Shown here: positions 21,949 through 30,090 of the stretch, piece after piece
Numbering within the stretch: position 1 is the first letter of the stretch
Layout: each line of letters starts with the position of its first letter
Origin: Candidatus Peribacteria bacterium
GTDB taxonomy: Bacteria; Patescibacteriota; Gracilibacteria; UBA1369; LOWO2-01-FULL-3
NCBI GenBank assembly: GCA_943359415.1
Contig: CALRHQ010000003.1
Location: forward strand, 1-32,187
Length of the DNA stretch: 32,187 bases
Direction: 5' to 3'
Program-made: the position numbers and the translations under genes
The notes under the pieces: model-generated
Databases searched by the model: none
What the model saw: only the letters and a program-made list of their open reading frames with translations
Told to the model about the DNA's origin: nothing

Positions 21949-24318
21949 ATGAAAAAGTTTATTTTATCGGTATCTGTTATTTTTGCGATTTTTGCGAACT
22001 CAATTGCGTACGGCGCAACGATTTATATTCCAAGTGCTGCAAGTTCTCAGTATTTGCCTACGGTAAAAATTCTTACTTATAGCTTGTTTTATGATGGATC
22101 TTTGGTGGTAGAGGGATCAGGATCCGGAACTATTATTGATTCAAAGGGGACTATTTTAACTAATGCACATGTGGTTCGAAGTTTGTATGATCCTACTTTG
22201 CCTGCTGATGCTTTTCAGATTTGTTTAACCAAGAGTAATGCTCCAGAGAGTCCTGTTTGTGAGTTTGTCGCATCTTTTGTTGCGATGCATGAGACTCAGG
22301 ATCTTGCGCTTCTTCGAATGGATTCTGCTGATGCCAGAGGGAATACCTTGTCGTTTGATTTTAATTTGCCGTATCAAAATAGTGGAAGTCCTCAAGTTGG
22401 GGATTCTTTGACTGCTATTGGGTTTCCTGATATTGGAGGCAAAACTATTACTTATACAACAGGTGTTGTAAGTGGATTTATACAACAGACTGGGGTTAAT
22501 TATATCAAGACAGATGCTGTTATTTCTTTCGGAAATTCCGGAGGTACAACTGTAGATAAGGATGGTAATTTTGTTGGAATTCCGACACTTGTGCAGCTTA
22601 GTGAATCTTTGTCTTCGCTTGGGTATCTTTTGCCTGTGAAAGATTTTGTAGGATGGATAGGTGAAAAAATCGGCCTTTCCGCTGCGAAAGATAATGCTGC
22701 AAAGGATAAATTGTTTGCGGCCGAGAAAGCCAGTGTCGCCGCAAATAACACCGGAGTTTTCAAAAATTCCGATCCTTCTTATGAAATCTCTGCTGTAAGT
22801 GGATGGAAATTTTCAAATTCTTTGGATGAGGCTTTTAGCAATCCAAATAATATGATTGGAGCTTATTATGGAACTAATAGCGTTGTGATGGTACCAAAAG
22901 ATGACAGTTTACTTTCGACTGGAAGAGTTGAAATTTTCTTTACTGATTATGCTTATGTGATGGCTATGGATGATCTTGAATATTTATTAAACTCGTATGC
23001 TAAAGATAATCCTGATGTTCAGATTGAAAAAGTGAAGCTTAATGGGAAATATGATGCTTATAAAGAGACTACTGCTACTTATGATTGGTATACAGGCGCA
23101 AGTTTGAATATTGTTACGCATTATATTCCTTATGGAAATAGAGTTGTGAGTTTGAAATATGTATATGATGATGAATCTTTTGTTTCTGATTTGGAGGCTA
23201 TTGTGAAGACTTTTAAGATTGATTTAAGCAAAGCAAAAAGTTCTTCTGTGGACTCTGTTGTAAATAAAAATCCAAAAATAACATTAAAGAATCCTTCTGA
23301 TGATTTGTTCCTTTCCGATACGAGTTATGATTTTGATGGAACACGTTATTTTTCTGTAAGTTTTGGTCAAAAACGTGATTTCGATTTTGGTGTTTCGCTT
23401 TATTCTGGAAGTTATTGGGATGAAAAATATACTGATAATTTTGATCTATTTAAATCTGACACTTTGGCTGATGCCGAGAAATGGTATTCTATAGTTTCGA
23501 AGGGGTCTATGTATATAGACGGTCATCAAGGATTTTACTATATGATTGAATCTGATGATGGATTTGGTGGTACTTATAAAAATACGATAGCTTACGTAGA
23601 GATTGATGCTAATCAATATTTATCTCTTTATTACTCTGATGGTTTTGATACTTATGACGCAAATATTGGTTATATCTCGAAAATTTTGAGAAGTGTGTCT
23701 TTTGAAAAAGAAGGTAAAGGGAAATATATTGTGCCTGCGATTGGAGGAAGTTCTTACGTTGTTTCTGTTCTGAGTGACATCAAGAACTATATTTATGAAA
23801 TAAATATCAAAAATCTTAATAGAATGAAGGTTTTTGGAGAAAAAGCTCCTGAAAAATTTGAACCTGGGAAGAAGGTTTCAAGAGAAAGTTTTGTCGTTTG
23901 GGCCGTGAAGGCTTTGAGTGTAGACAAGCAGGCTGATTTTGAAAAATTTAAGGCTTCCTATGAAATTTGTAAGGAAGATTGTTTTGCGGATGTAGATTAT
24001 TCTTCTTCAAATGCGATGTATATTTCTTATGCTAAGAAGGTTGGAGCTATTTCCGGTTCAGAAAAAGATGGTAAAAAATATTTTGATGCAGGTGGAAATG
24101 TGACTTTGGCTGCGGCACTGAAAATATTGGCTAAACTAAATGGTTTTGAAGTTTGGGCTGCGCCTGACTATATCGCTTGGTATGTTCCTTATTTGTATCT
24201 TGGATATCAAAAAGGAATCGTTCCTGCTGGAGTAAACGATGCTTTTTACCTGCTTACAAGAGGGGAGGCGGCGTTTATGATGGATACTCTTGCTGTCTCC
24301 AGTATTTCGTGGTTTTAA
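21949..24318 (+). CDS. Secreted HtrA/trypsin-like serine protease with C-terminal SLH repeats
   Basis: Protein of 789 residues. A signal peptide (about 1-22) is followed by a chymotrypsin-fold protease domain (about 35-240) with the catalytic triad His74 (ILTNAHVV), Asp118 (ETQDLALLRMD) and Ser197 (FGNSGG). Next is a long beta-rich middle region (about 265-620) of unknown family that may contain two similar modules. A C-terminal region (about 635-789) follows with SLH-like repeats: FEPGKKVSRESFVVWAVKAL, CFADVDY with AKKVGAISG, and PYLYLGYQKGIVPAG with LLTRGEAAFMMDTLA. No PDZ domain is evident. SLH modules would bind it to secondary cell-wall polymer or an S-layer. It is followed by a long hairpin at 24340-24378. 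Confidence 0.88.
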   Translation: MKKFILSVSVIFAIFANSIAYGATIYIPSAASSQYLPTVKILTYSLFYDGSLVVEGSGSGTIIDSKGTILTNAHVVRSLYDPTLPADAFQICLTKSNAPESPVCEFVASFVAMHETQDLALLRMDSADARGNTLSFDFNLPYQNSGSPQVGDSLTAIGFPDIGGKTITYTTGVVSGFIQQTGVNYIKTDAVISFGNSGGTTVDKDGNFVGIPTLVQLSESLSSLGYLLPVKDFVGWIGEKIGLSAAKDNAAKDKLFAAEKASVAANNTGVFKNSDPSYEISAVSGWKFSNSLDEAFSNPNNMIGAYYGTNSVVMVPKDDSLLSTGRVEIFFTDYAYVMAMDDLEYLLNSYAKDNPDVQIEKVKLNGKYDAYKETTATYDWYTGASLNIVTHYIPYGNRVVSLKYVYDDESFVSDLEAIVKTFKIDLSKAKSSSVDSVVNKNPKITLKNPSDDLFLSDTSYDFDGTRYFSVSFGQKRDFDFGVSLYSGSYWDEKYTDNFDLFKSDTLADAEKWYSIVSKGSMYIDGHQGFYYMIESDDGFGGTYKNTIAYVEIDANQYLSLYYSDGFDTYDANIGYISKILRSVSFEKEGKGKYIVPAIGGSSYVVSVLSDIKNYIYEINIKNLNRMKVFGEKAPEKFEPGKKVSRESFVVWAVKALSVDKQADFEKFKASYEICKEDCFADVDYSSSNAMYISYAKKVGAISGSEKDGKKYFDAGGNVTLAAALKILAKLNGFEVWAAPDYIAWYVPYLYLGYQKGIVPAGVNDAFYLLTRGEAAFMMDTLAVSSISWF

Positions 24319-24339
24319 AAATATATTAGGACTTTAAGT

Positions 24340-24378
24340 GAAACTTTCTGCAACATAAGTTCGGTTGTAGAAAGTTTC
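24340..24378 (+). other. Long intergenic hairpin after the SLH protease gene
   Basis: Arms GAAACTTTCTGCAAC (24340-24354) and GTTGTAGAAAGTTTC (24364-24378) pair over 15 positions with one G-U/A-C mismatch-type pair and a 9-base loop. It is not followed by a T run on the plus strand; on the minus strand it is followed by CTTAAAGTCC, also not a T run. It is probably an mRNA 3'-end stabiliser, a factor-dependent terminator or a small RNA element. Confidence 0.6.
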
Positions 24379-24545
24379 GACAGCGAGCAGTGTGCTTATT
24401 AAATTTTTAAAGTATTTTGGTGTGTTTTGAAGTGGTTTTTCTGTTGAAGTAATTTTCGACATATCATTTTTCGGTTTAATTATAACTTGAAATGATTGAT
24501 GGTGTTTGTGTATCAATGAATCATGTAATTCATAATTTTATTCTT

Positions 24546-26072
24546 ATGGAAAATGTTTTGACACAGGGTGTGCGCACGGCAAGTGGCATTGTAGGTAGGG
24601 AGAGACCTGATATGGGATTTGGATGGAAAATGCCCGAGCATTTGCTTGAGATGACATATGCCGAGATAGAAGAAAAAAACTTGGAAATGAAAAGAGCTAG
24701 GAAAAGCGGTGTTCCAGCCGATGTTCTTAAGGAGAAATTTTTAAATTATTTGAAAGAAGAAAGAGGAATCAAAGCTGTGACGGTGTGTTTTACTGATTTG
24801 GAAGGTAAGCTGCATACTCTTGATTATGATAAGAATTTTTTGGTTTCCTCTCATGATAATCTTACTTTTGACGGATCTTCTATCCGAGGATTTACAGCTC
24901 AAAGTGAATCTGATTTGAGACTTAAAGTTGATTTTAGCAGTATAAGATTTTTGCCGTCTGATCTTTTTGGGGCAGGCAAAGTGCTTGTTTTTGCTAATGT
25001 CAGGGATAAAGATGGAAGTTTGTATGTATCCGATTTTAGAGGAAAGCTTTCTGATTTTTGTGAAGAACTTCGTGTAAAAAGAGGAATTATGGTAAATATT
25101 GCGCCTGAAATTGAAGGATTTTTGTTTAAAGGTGTGAATGCAGAACAAAGCTTTAGTGAAGAAAAAGGTTTTGAATTGGCTACGATGACAGGATATTTTA
25201 GTTCTCTTCCTCAAGATATTTTGCGTCTTTTTATAGATAAATTTGCAGAGGTTCAGAGAGCTCTAGGCTTTGAAAATGAAAAGGATCATCCTGAAGTTGC
25301 GCCTGCACAGTTTGAATTGAATTATAGATATACTAATGCTCTTGAAAGTGCTGATCAAATAGTGATTTATAAGCTTGTTGGAAAACAGGTGGCGATGATG
25401 ATGGGGCTTACTGCTTGTTTTTTGCCTAAGCCGATTCAAAATTTGAATGGAAGCGGAATGCATACAAATATGTCTTTTGAAAAAGATGGTAAAAATATTT
25501 TCTATAATGCTGAAGGAAAATATAGCCTTTCTGCTGAAGCGCATCGTGCTATTACAGGAATTTTGTATCATGCAAATGATCTTTGTTTGATAATGAATCC
25601 AAGCGTAAATGCTTACCGCAGGCTTGATCCGGCTTTTGAGGCGCCAAATGAAATAAAAGTTTCAGCTGTTGATCGTGGTTCTATGGTCAGAATTCCTATT
25701 GGAAATGAAAAAAGTTCTAGAATTGAGGTGAGAACTGTTGCGCCTGATGTTAATCCATATTTGTGTTTTTATTCAATTGCGAGCGCAGCTTTGAGCGGAA
25801 TTGATGCAGCTGAAGATGTTTTGAAAGAAATGGAATCAAAGGCTTACGGAAGAGTGAAAGAATTGCCTGGAAATATTCAGACTGCTATCGAACTTTTTGA
25901 AAAGAGTAAATTTATGGCTGAGATTTTGGGTGAAGATTCTCGTGATAAATACGTAGCGTTGAAGAAACGTGCTGCGGATAGGTCTCCTGAAGCTCTTGGA
26001 ACTAAAGTAAAAAATGGAGAAATTCTTTTCCATCATGAAGTAACAAATCAATCACTTTGGGCTAGTTTCTAG
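24546..26072 (+). CDS. glnA: Glutamine synthetase, GSI family
   Basis: Forms glutamine from glutamate, ammonia and ATP. The protein has 508 residues from this ATG, or 526 from the in-frame ATG at 24492. The first 65 or so residues are an extension with no clear match. After it come all GSI motifs: TFDGSSIRGF (catalytic Asp loop), metal-ligand APEIEGFLF, DHPEVAPAQFEL, PKPIQNLNGSGMHTNMSF (ATP site), NPSVNAYRRLDPAFEAPN, and SSRIEVRTVAPDVNPYL. No adenylylation Tyr loop is recognisable. The segment from 24492 to 24545 has a TATAAC box just upstream, so the longer start is possible. It stands alone, with a terminator at 26112-26165. Confidence 0.93.
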   Translation: MENVLTQGVRTASGIVGRERPDMGFGWKMPEHLLEMTYAEIEEKNLEMKRARKSGVPADVLKEKFLNYLKEERGIKAVTVCFTDLEGKLHTLDYDKNFLVSSHDNLTFDGSSIRGFTAQSESDLRLKVDFSSIRFLPSDLFGAGKVLVFANVRDKDGSLYVSDFRGKLSDFCEELRVKRGIMVNIAPEIEGFLFKGVNAEQSFSEEKGFELATMTGYFSSLPQDILRLFIDKFAEVQRALGFENEKDHPEVAPAQFELNYRYTNALESADQIVIYKLVGKQVAMMMGLTACFLPKPIQNLNGSGMHTNMSFEKDGKNIFYNAEGKYSLSAEAHRAITGILYHANDLCLIMNPSVNAYRRLDPAFEAPNEIKVSAVDRGSMVRIPIGNEKSSRIEVRTVAPDVNPYLCFYSIASAALSGIDAAEDVLKEMESKAYGRVKELPGNIQTAIELFEKSKFMAEILGEDSRDKYVALKKRAADRSPEALGTKVKNGEILFHHEVTNQSLWASF

Positions 26073-26111
26073 CCAATGTTGAGTCGATTGTGATCATGGC
26101 TGATCGAAAAC

Positions 26112-26165
26112 ATTCCCGATGTAAGAAATAGTATATATTTCTTCTTCGGGAATTTGTTTATTTTT
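26112..26165 (+). terminator. Rho-independent terminator of the glutamine synthetase gene
   Basis: Two stacked stems: ATTCCCGA (26112-26119) with TCGGGAAT (26146-26153), and AAGAAATA (26123-26130) with TATTTCTT (26136-26143). A 3/2-base internal loop separates them, and the apical loop is 5 bases. A T-rich tail (TTTGTTTATTTTT) follows. Confidence 0.8.
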
Positions 26166-26191
26166 CAATAATTAGGTGATAACATTTTGAC

Positions 26192-26932
26192 ATGAATAAG
26201 CATGTTAAAATTTTTGGTAAAGATATTGAGGTTTTGGTTGAGAGTGATGCGGATAATTCTGTGTTCGAGGAAATTTTTGTTGATAAAGATTATGGAGTGT
26301 GTGACGAGGTGATAAAAAAAACCGGAGTTTCTGGTATTTGCGGTGCGATTTTGGATATTGGTGCTCATAAAGGATATTTTTCGATTTATGCCAGTGTTTT
26401 GTGTTCAACGAATGTGAAGATTTTTTCATATGAACCTGAAGAGAAAAATTTTGCTATGTTAAAGGAAAATTTGAGAATGAATAGGATTAAGAATGTGTTT
26501 GCAAAAAATGTTGCTGTTAACGGAAATGATGGAATGTGTGAGCTTTTTTTGAGTGATGATTCCCATAATCATAGTATTTTTGCTATGGACGTCGGGAATT
26601 CAATTGTTTCTAGAAAGGTCAACTGTGTGAGCTTGCGAACGATTATTGAAAAGCATTTAGTGAAAGAAGGATGTGAAATTGTAGATCTTGTGAAGATGGA
26701 TTGTGAAGGAGCAGAATTTGAGATTTTTGGTGGTGTTGAGAGTGAGGATGGAGGAGTTTCCGGCGAGGAAATTTTTAAAAAAATAAAATCTTTCTGTATT
26801 GAATACCATGAATTTTTGCCTGAAATGAGAGCTGAAAAACTTGTGAATATTCTAAAAAAACATGGATATAAGGTTGATGTGAAAAAATCTCGTTATGATA
26901 ACCGAATGGGTTTTATTTGGGCGAGGAGGTGA
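26192..26932 (+). CDS. FkbM-family SAM-dependent methyltransferase
   Basis: Protein of 246 residues. The SAM-binding motif I is LDIGAHKGYFS (54-64), then a SYEPEEKNFAMLKENL acidic loop, and VDLVKMDCEGAEFEIF, the hallmark of the FkbM family (D-x-EGAE). Such enzymes O-methylate sugars or polyketides, often in surface-polysaccharide clusters. No glycosyltransferases are adjacent, so the substrate is unknown. A TGATAAC element 9 bases before the ATG could be its -10. No Shine-Dalgarno is present. It lies between the glutamine synthetase terminator and a TTGACA promoter for the next gene, so it is likely transcribed alone. Confidence 0.88.
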   Translation: MNKHVKIFGKDIEVLVESDADNSVFEEIFVDKDYGVCDEVIKKTGVSGICGAILDIGAHKGYFSIYASVLCSTNVKIFSYEPEEKNFAMLKENLRMNRIKNVFAKNVAVNGNDGMCELFLSDDSHNHSIFAMDVGNSIVSRKVNCVSLRTIIEKHLVKEGCEIVDLVKMDCEGAEFEIFGGVESEDGGVSGEEIFKKIKSFCIEYHEFLPEMRAEKLVNILKKHGYKVDVKKSRYDNRMGFIWARR

Positions 26933-26963
26933 TTAATACAATGTGTGTGCTATTAGGACAGGG

Positions 26964-26991
26964 TTGACATTTTTCAGAATAGTGTTAGCAT
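26964..26991 (+). promoter_or_regulatory. Promoter of the PPDK_N-like gene
   Basis: A perfect TTGACA (26964-26969), a 16-base spacer, and TAGCAT (26986-26991) preceded by TGT. An alternative -10 is CATAAA at 26989-26994. The leader to the ATG at 27021 is about 22 bases. Confidence 0.55.
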
Positions 26992-27020
26992 AAATTGCTT
27001 AATATTTTTATTTGAAAAAT

Positions 27021-28181
27021 ATGTCTGAAGTTGGAAGACAAGTTGATGACAGATTGGCCAAAAAAATTCATCATGATGGTGGGAAAAACGGTCTTTTAAG
27101 AGGGTTTAAGTATATGGCTGCTTTGCGTGATCATGTTGTGCCTTCTTTTATTTTTCGTGAAGGACTTGATGCTATTACACCAAATATTAGAGAAATGATC
27201 GCTGCTCGTTGCGCAAATTTTGGAAGTGGTGAAAAGGTAATTGCTAGGTCAAGTTGTGAAGCTGATTTTCGTAGGTTTGTTGATGTTATGCCTACTATTC
27301 ATGGAAATCTTGGTGATTTGGATCGTATTATTCGTGAAATCAGGGCAAAATGTGCTGATCCTGAGCTTTTGGCTTATGCGGCAAGGGAAGGGATTGCATA
27401 TGATCCAAAAGATGTGACGATCAGTGTTGCTCCGTATCTTGAAGGGCATAGAGGTCTTGTTTCTGAGCATCCTAATCTTGAAAAAGTTAGGCTTGTTGAT
27501 ATTGTGTGTAATGATAATGACTCTTCCGGAAATGCACATTCTGATAAGGCTTCACATTTTTCTTTTGATTTTCTTGAGAATGAACATTTGTCGGTTTATG
27601 GGAACTGTGGTATGCATCTTGAAGAGGATGCTCGTCGTGGTATTATGCTTAGAAATCTTGTTAGAGACTCAGGCCTGTTTTCTGATGATATTGCTTTGCA
27701 GATTGAGTATGTGGTTGGTAGGCAGCAAGCTTTTATAACACAGGTTAAATTTTTTGCGGATGTGAAGGAAACTGGTTGTTCTACTGCTGAAATGAGAAAA
27801 GCATTTGAACAAGAAAATAGTAGAGGTTTTAGAACTTTTGGTATTACTCCTGAAGATGGACTTGTTCTTCCTTGTGTAAATGCCAAGAGAAGAAATGCTT
27901 TTAGAAATTTTGAATCGAGACGTCCCGGTGTTCCATATGCAGGTTATCTTGACTTAGATGGTTTAACTCCACAGTTAACATTGAGAGATAGTTTTCCTTT
28001 TATGATGGCGTATTTTGCAGATAAGCCACCTATGTCTCATAATAATTTTAGACCTGTTCAGGATGTATTAAGAAACGGAGGTGTGGCATTTTTGAACTCT
28101 CCTTACTCTGTGAACTGCGAAGGCGCTGAAGCCGTAAAAGTCTTTTCTGACGGACTGCATTCTTCGATTGAAGCGCTGTAG
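27021..28181 (+). CDS. Orphan protein resembling the ATP-binding domain of PEP synthase/PPDK
   Basis: Protein of 386 residues. I do not recognise a named family, but landmarks recall the PPDK_N ATP-grasp domain: KVIARSSCEADFRR (72-85) like the family's AVRSS segment, a conserved-looking VTISVAPYLEGHRGLVSEHPN (132-152) where PPDK_N has the VQ-x-M and P-loop strand, and ALQIEYVVGRQQAFITQVK (225-243) like its closing DIEWA...LYILQARP. The phosphohistidine and PEP-binding domains are absent, so it cannot be a complete PEP synthase. An in-frame TTG at 27012 is a less likely start. It is monocistronic, ending 3 bases from the convergent GH16 gene. The resemblance is by eye and weak. Confidence 0.6.
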   Translation: MSEVGRQVDDRLAKKIHHDGGKNGLLRGFKYMAALRDHVVPSFIFREGLDAITPNIREMIAARCANFGSGEKVIARSSCEADFRRFVDVMPTIHGNLGDLDRIIREIRAKCADPELLAYAAREGIAYDPKDVTISVAPYLEGHRGLVSEHPNLEKVRLVDIVCNDNDSSGNAHSDKASHFSFDFLENEHLSVYGNCGMHLEEDARRGIMLRNLVRDSGLFSDDIALQIEYVVGRQQAFITQVKFFADVKETGCSTAEMRKAFEQENSRGFRTFGITPEDGLVLPCVNAKRRNAFRNFESRRPGVPYAGYLDLDGLTPQLTLRDSFPFMMAYFADKPPMSHNNFRPVQDVLRNGGVAFLNSPYSVNCEGAEAVKVFSDGLHSSIEAL

Positions 28182-28184
28182 TTT

Positions 28185-29129
28185 TTAACTTCTTTTCTTG
28201 GAAAGTTTTCGCATTTTTTCTTTGAATTTCTTTACGATTTCTTCAATCTTTTCTTTTCTTGTTTTATCTGATTTTTCGTATTTTTTTGGCCTTGAGTTGT
28301 CGTTGTTTTTGCTTTGTTTTTTTTCTTTCTGTGTTGGTTCTGTGATTATTGGATTAACTGTCGGTTCCTGTACAGGAGTTACCGGTGTAGTGGTTGGTAC
28401 TGAAGTAGGAGTGAATTTAAAGCTTTTTATTATGATTTCTTGATCTGTGCCTGTGGCTGGTGCATTTCCTTTTACCATCCAGAAATTCATATCTACTCTT
28501 TCTGCACCCGGAACGAAATTGTCCGAACCTGTATAGTTTCGTTCTCCAATCTTTTGGCCATTTTGCCATGTGCTGAAAAGGATATAGTCCTTGGTCCATT
28601 CGATTTTGTGAGTTGATGTCCCATCTGTGAGAACAAGCGGATATGATTGTGTGTTTCCTGTGGTTGTGTATGGCTGAACTGTGTAATTTAATACATTTTT
28701 TTCTGACGGGACACCCCATTGGCTGAATTCTATGTCGATTTCATGTGTATCATCTTGGTACATGAATAAGCCCAAAACCAAGTTTGTGTCGATTTTGTCT
28801 ACGCGTGTTGGAGTTTCCCATTCATAAGTTCCATAACCTAGAGAATTTGGTAAATATACTTCTGATGAATACCATTGATCTGCAATTTTCGAAACTTTTA
28901 GGTGAAGCTGATTTGTGTCGTCCAGGAAAACGCTTGATGAACTGTCATCCCAATTGTTTGGACCAGGTCCGTTAAATCCTGATTTCACCGTCCATGTGTA
29001 TCCTGAAAAATCTATTGTTCTTGTTTCTGCCGCGAATGTCGGAGCGCTTAAAGAGGAGAATATTAATGTTGAAATTGCCAGTATTGATGTGATTTTTGAG
29101 ATCTTTGTTTTGAATGGATTTGTTCTCAT
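28185..29129 (-). CDS. Secreted family 16 glycoside hydrolase with basic C-terminal tail
   Basis: Protein of 314 residues. A signal peptide (1-33 or 34, ending TFA) precedes a concanavalin-type beta-jelly-roll (about 37-240). The GH16 catalytic motif is E-I-D-I-E at 130-134 (nucleophile E130, acid/base E134), and SLGYGTYEWETP plays the usual substrate-cleft strand. These enzymes cut beta-1,3 or mixed-linkage glucans, or related galactans; the substrate cannot be told here. After a Pro/Thr-rich linker (about 242-272) comes a strongly Lys-rich tail of about 45 residues that could bind anionic surface polymers or nucleic acids. It has its own promoter (TTGAAA-16-TAGAAT) and an A-rich leader. Confidence 0.9.
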   Translation of the reverse strand: MRTNPFKTKISKITSILAISTLIFSSLSAPTFAAETRTIDFSGYTWTVKSGFNGPGPNNWDDSSSSVFLDDTNQLHLKVSKIADQWYSSEVYLPNSLGYGTYEWETPTRVDKIDTNLVLGLFMYQDDTHEIDIEFSQWGVPSEKNVLNYTVQPYTTTGNTQSYPLVLTDGTSTHKIEWTKDYILFSTWQNGQKIGERNYTGSDNFVPGAERVDMNFWMVKGNAPATGTDQEIIIKSFKFTPTSVPTTTPVTPVQEPTVNPIITEPTQKEKKQSKNNDNSRPKKYEKSDKTRKEKIEEIVKKFKEKMRKLSKKRS

Positions 29130-29163
29130 TTTTTTATTTTAAAAGTATATATATTGAGTGGTT

Positions 29164-29191
29164 ATTCTATAGTATTTTTTTTCTATTTCAA
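29164..29191 (-). promoter_or_regulatory. Promoter of the GH16 gene
   Basis: Minus strand TTGAAA (29186-29191), a 16-base spacer, TAGAAT (29164-29169). The leader to the ATG at 29129 is about 28 bases and A/T-rich. Confidence 0.55.
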
Positions 29192-29282
29192 CTCTTTTAG
29201 TGTGATTTTCCTTGATGGAGAGCTGTTTTATTGTTTGGCTTGACATGTGCACTTTGATTATTGAAAAAGCTTCTAAGAGGTC

Positions 29283-29310
29283 TTGATTTTTGTATAAATA
29301 CCTTTATATT
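29283..29310 (+). promoter_or_regulatory. Candidate promoter of the ATP synthase operon
   Basis: TTGATT (29283-29288), a 16-base spacer and TATATT (29305-29310), about 45 bases before atpE. Other AT-rich hexamers nearby (TATATA around 29335) could serve instead, so the choice is tentative. The 29130-29355 region holds nothing else that I can identify. Confidence 0.4.
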
Positions 29311-29355
29311 GTTTATCACTTTACAAAACTATTATATATTTAACCCTTTGTAAAA

Positions 29356-29571
29356 ATGGATAAAAATTTATTTGTCGCTTTGACTATCGCAGTTGGCTCA
29401 ATGATGCCTGCGTTGGCTATTGGTCTTCTTGCTTCTAAAGCTCTTGAGGCTATGGGAAGAAATCCTGAAGCTGCCGGTGCTATTCAGACAGCTATGATTT
29501 TGGCTATCGCTTTTTGTGAGGCTATCGCGATCTATGCCCTTGTAGTTGCACTTATCATAAAGTTTGTTTAA
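29356..29571 (+). CDS. atpE: ATP synthase F0 subunit c
   Basis: Protein of 71 residues forming the rotor ring: two membrane helices joined by the polar loop MGRNPEAAG, and the ion-binding Glu in FCEAIAIYALV of helix 2. Helix 1 has alanines or hydrophobic residues (MPALAIGLLASKALEAMG) where the usual GxGxGxG motif lies, and Ile rather than the Gln expected of sodium-binding rings, which favours proton coupling. It opens the operon; subunit a (atpB), usually just upstream, is not present in the window. No Shine-Dalgarno precedes the ATG. Confidence 0.95.
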   Translation: MDKNLFVALTIAVGSMMPALAIGLLASKALEAMGRNPEAAGAIQTAMILAIAFCEAIAIYALVVALIIKFV

Positions 29572-29589
29572 AAAATAATCCAAAATTAG

Positions 29590-30090
29590 ATGGAGCTTAT
29601 TTCAAAGCTGGGTATTGATGTTAAACTCATTCTTGCCCAAATCGTCAATTTCGTAATTATACTTATTGTACTGAGAAAGTTTGCGTACGGGCCTATTCTT
29701 GATCTTCTTGATAAAAGGAAGAAAATGATCGAGAAGAATGTGGATGACACGAAGAAGATAGAAGAGAGAATGGTGAAAATGGAAGAAGAGAAAAAGCAGG
29801 TGGTTGCTGATGCCGGAAAAAAGGCAATGGAAATCATCGAAAAAGCGAAGGCTGAGGCGCAAATCGAAAGGGAGCAGTCTACTGCAAATGCTAAGAAAGA
29901 AATTTCTGCATTGGCGGAAAGATATAGAGCTCAACTTAAAGCTGAAGAGGCAAAGATGCTTAAAGATGTTAAGGAAGAAGTATCTACTCTTATCGTGGCG
30001 GTTTGTGAAAAAATCTTGAAGAAAGATTTTGGCAAGGCTGACCAAAAAAGGCTTGAAGACGCAATAAGAAAAGAAATTGTATCATCATGA
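29590..30090 (+). CDS. atpF: ATP synthase F0 subunit b
   Basis: Peripheral-stalk protein of 166 residues: an N-terminal membrane helix (about 12-30, with LAQIVNFVIILIVLRKFAYGP typical of subunit b) and a long charged coiled-coil helix to the C-terminus. It starts 18 bases after atpE and its TGA stop overlaps the atpH ATG (ATGA). Only one b gene is present, so a b2 homodimer is expected. Confidence 0.95.
   Translation: MELISKLGIDVKLILAQIVNFVIILIVLRKFAYGPILDLLDKRKKMIEKNVDDTKKIEERMVKMEEEKKQVVADAGKKAMEIIEKAKAEAQIEREQSTANAKKEISALAERYRAQLKAEEAKMLKDVKEEVSTLIVAVCEKILKKDFGKADQKRLEDAIRKEIVSS

Noticed and set aside
27012..27020. TTG start for the PPDK_N-like gene
   Set aside because: An ATG three codons downstream is a better start, with a suitable distance from the promoter.
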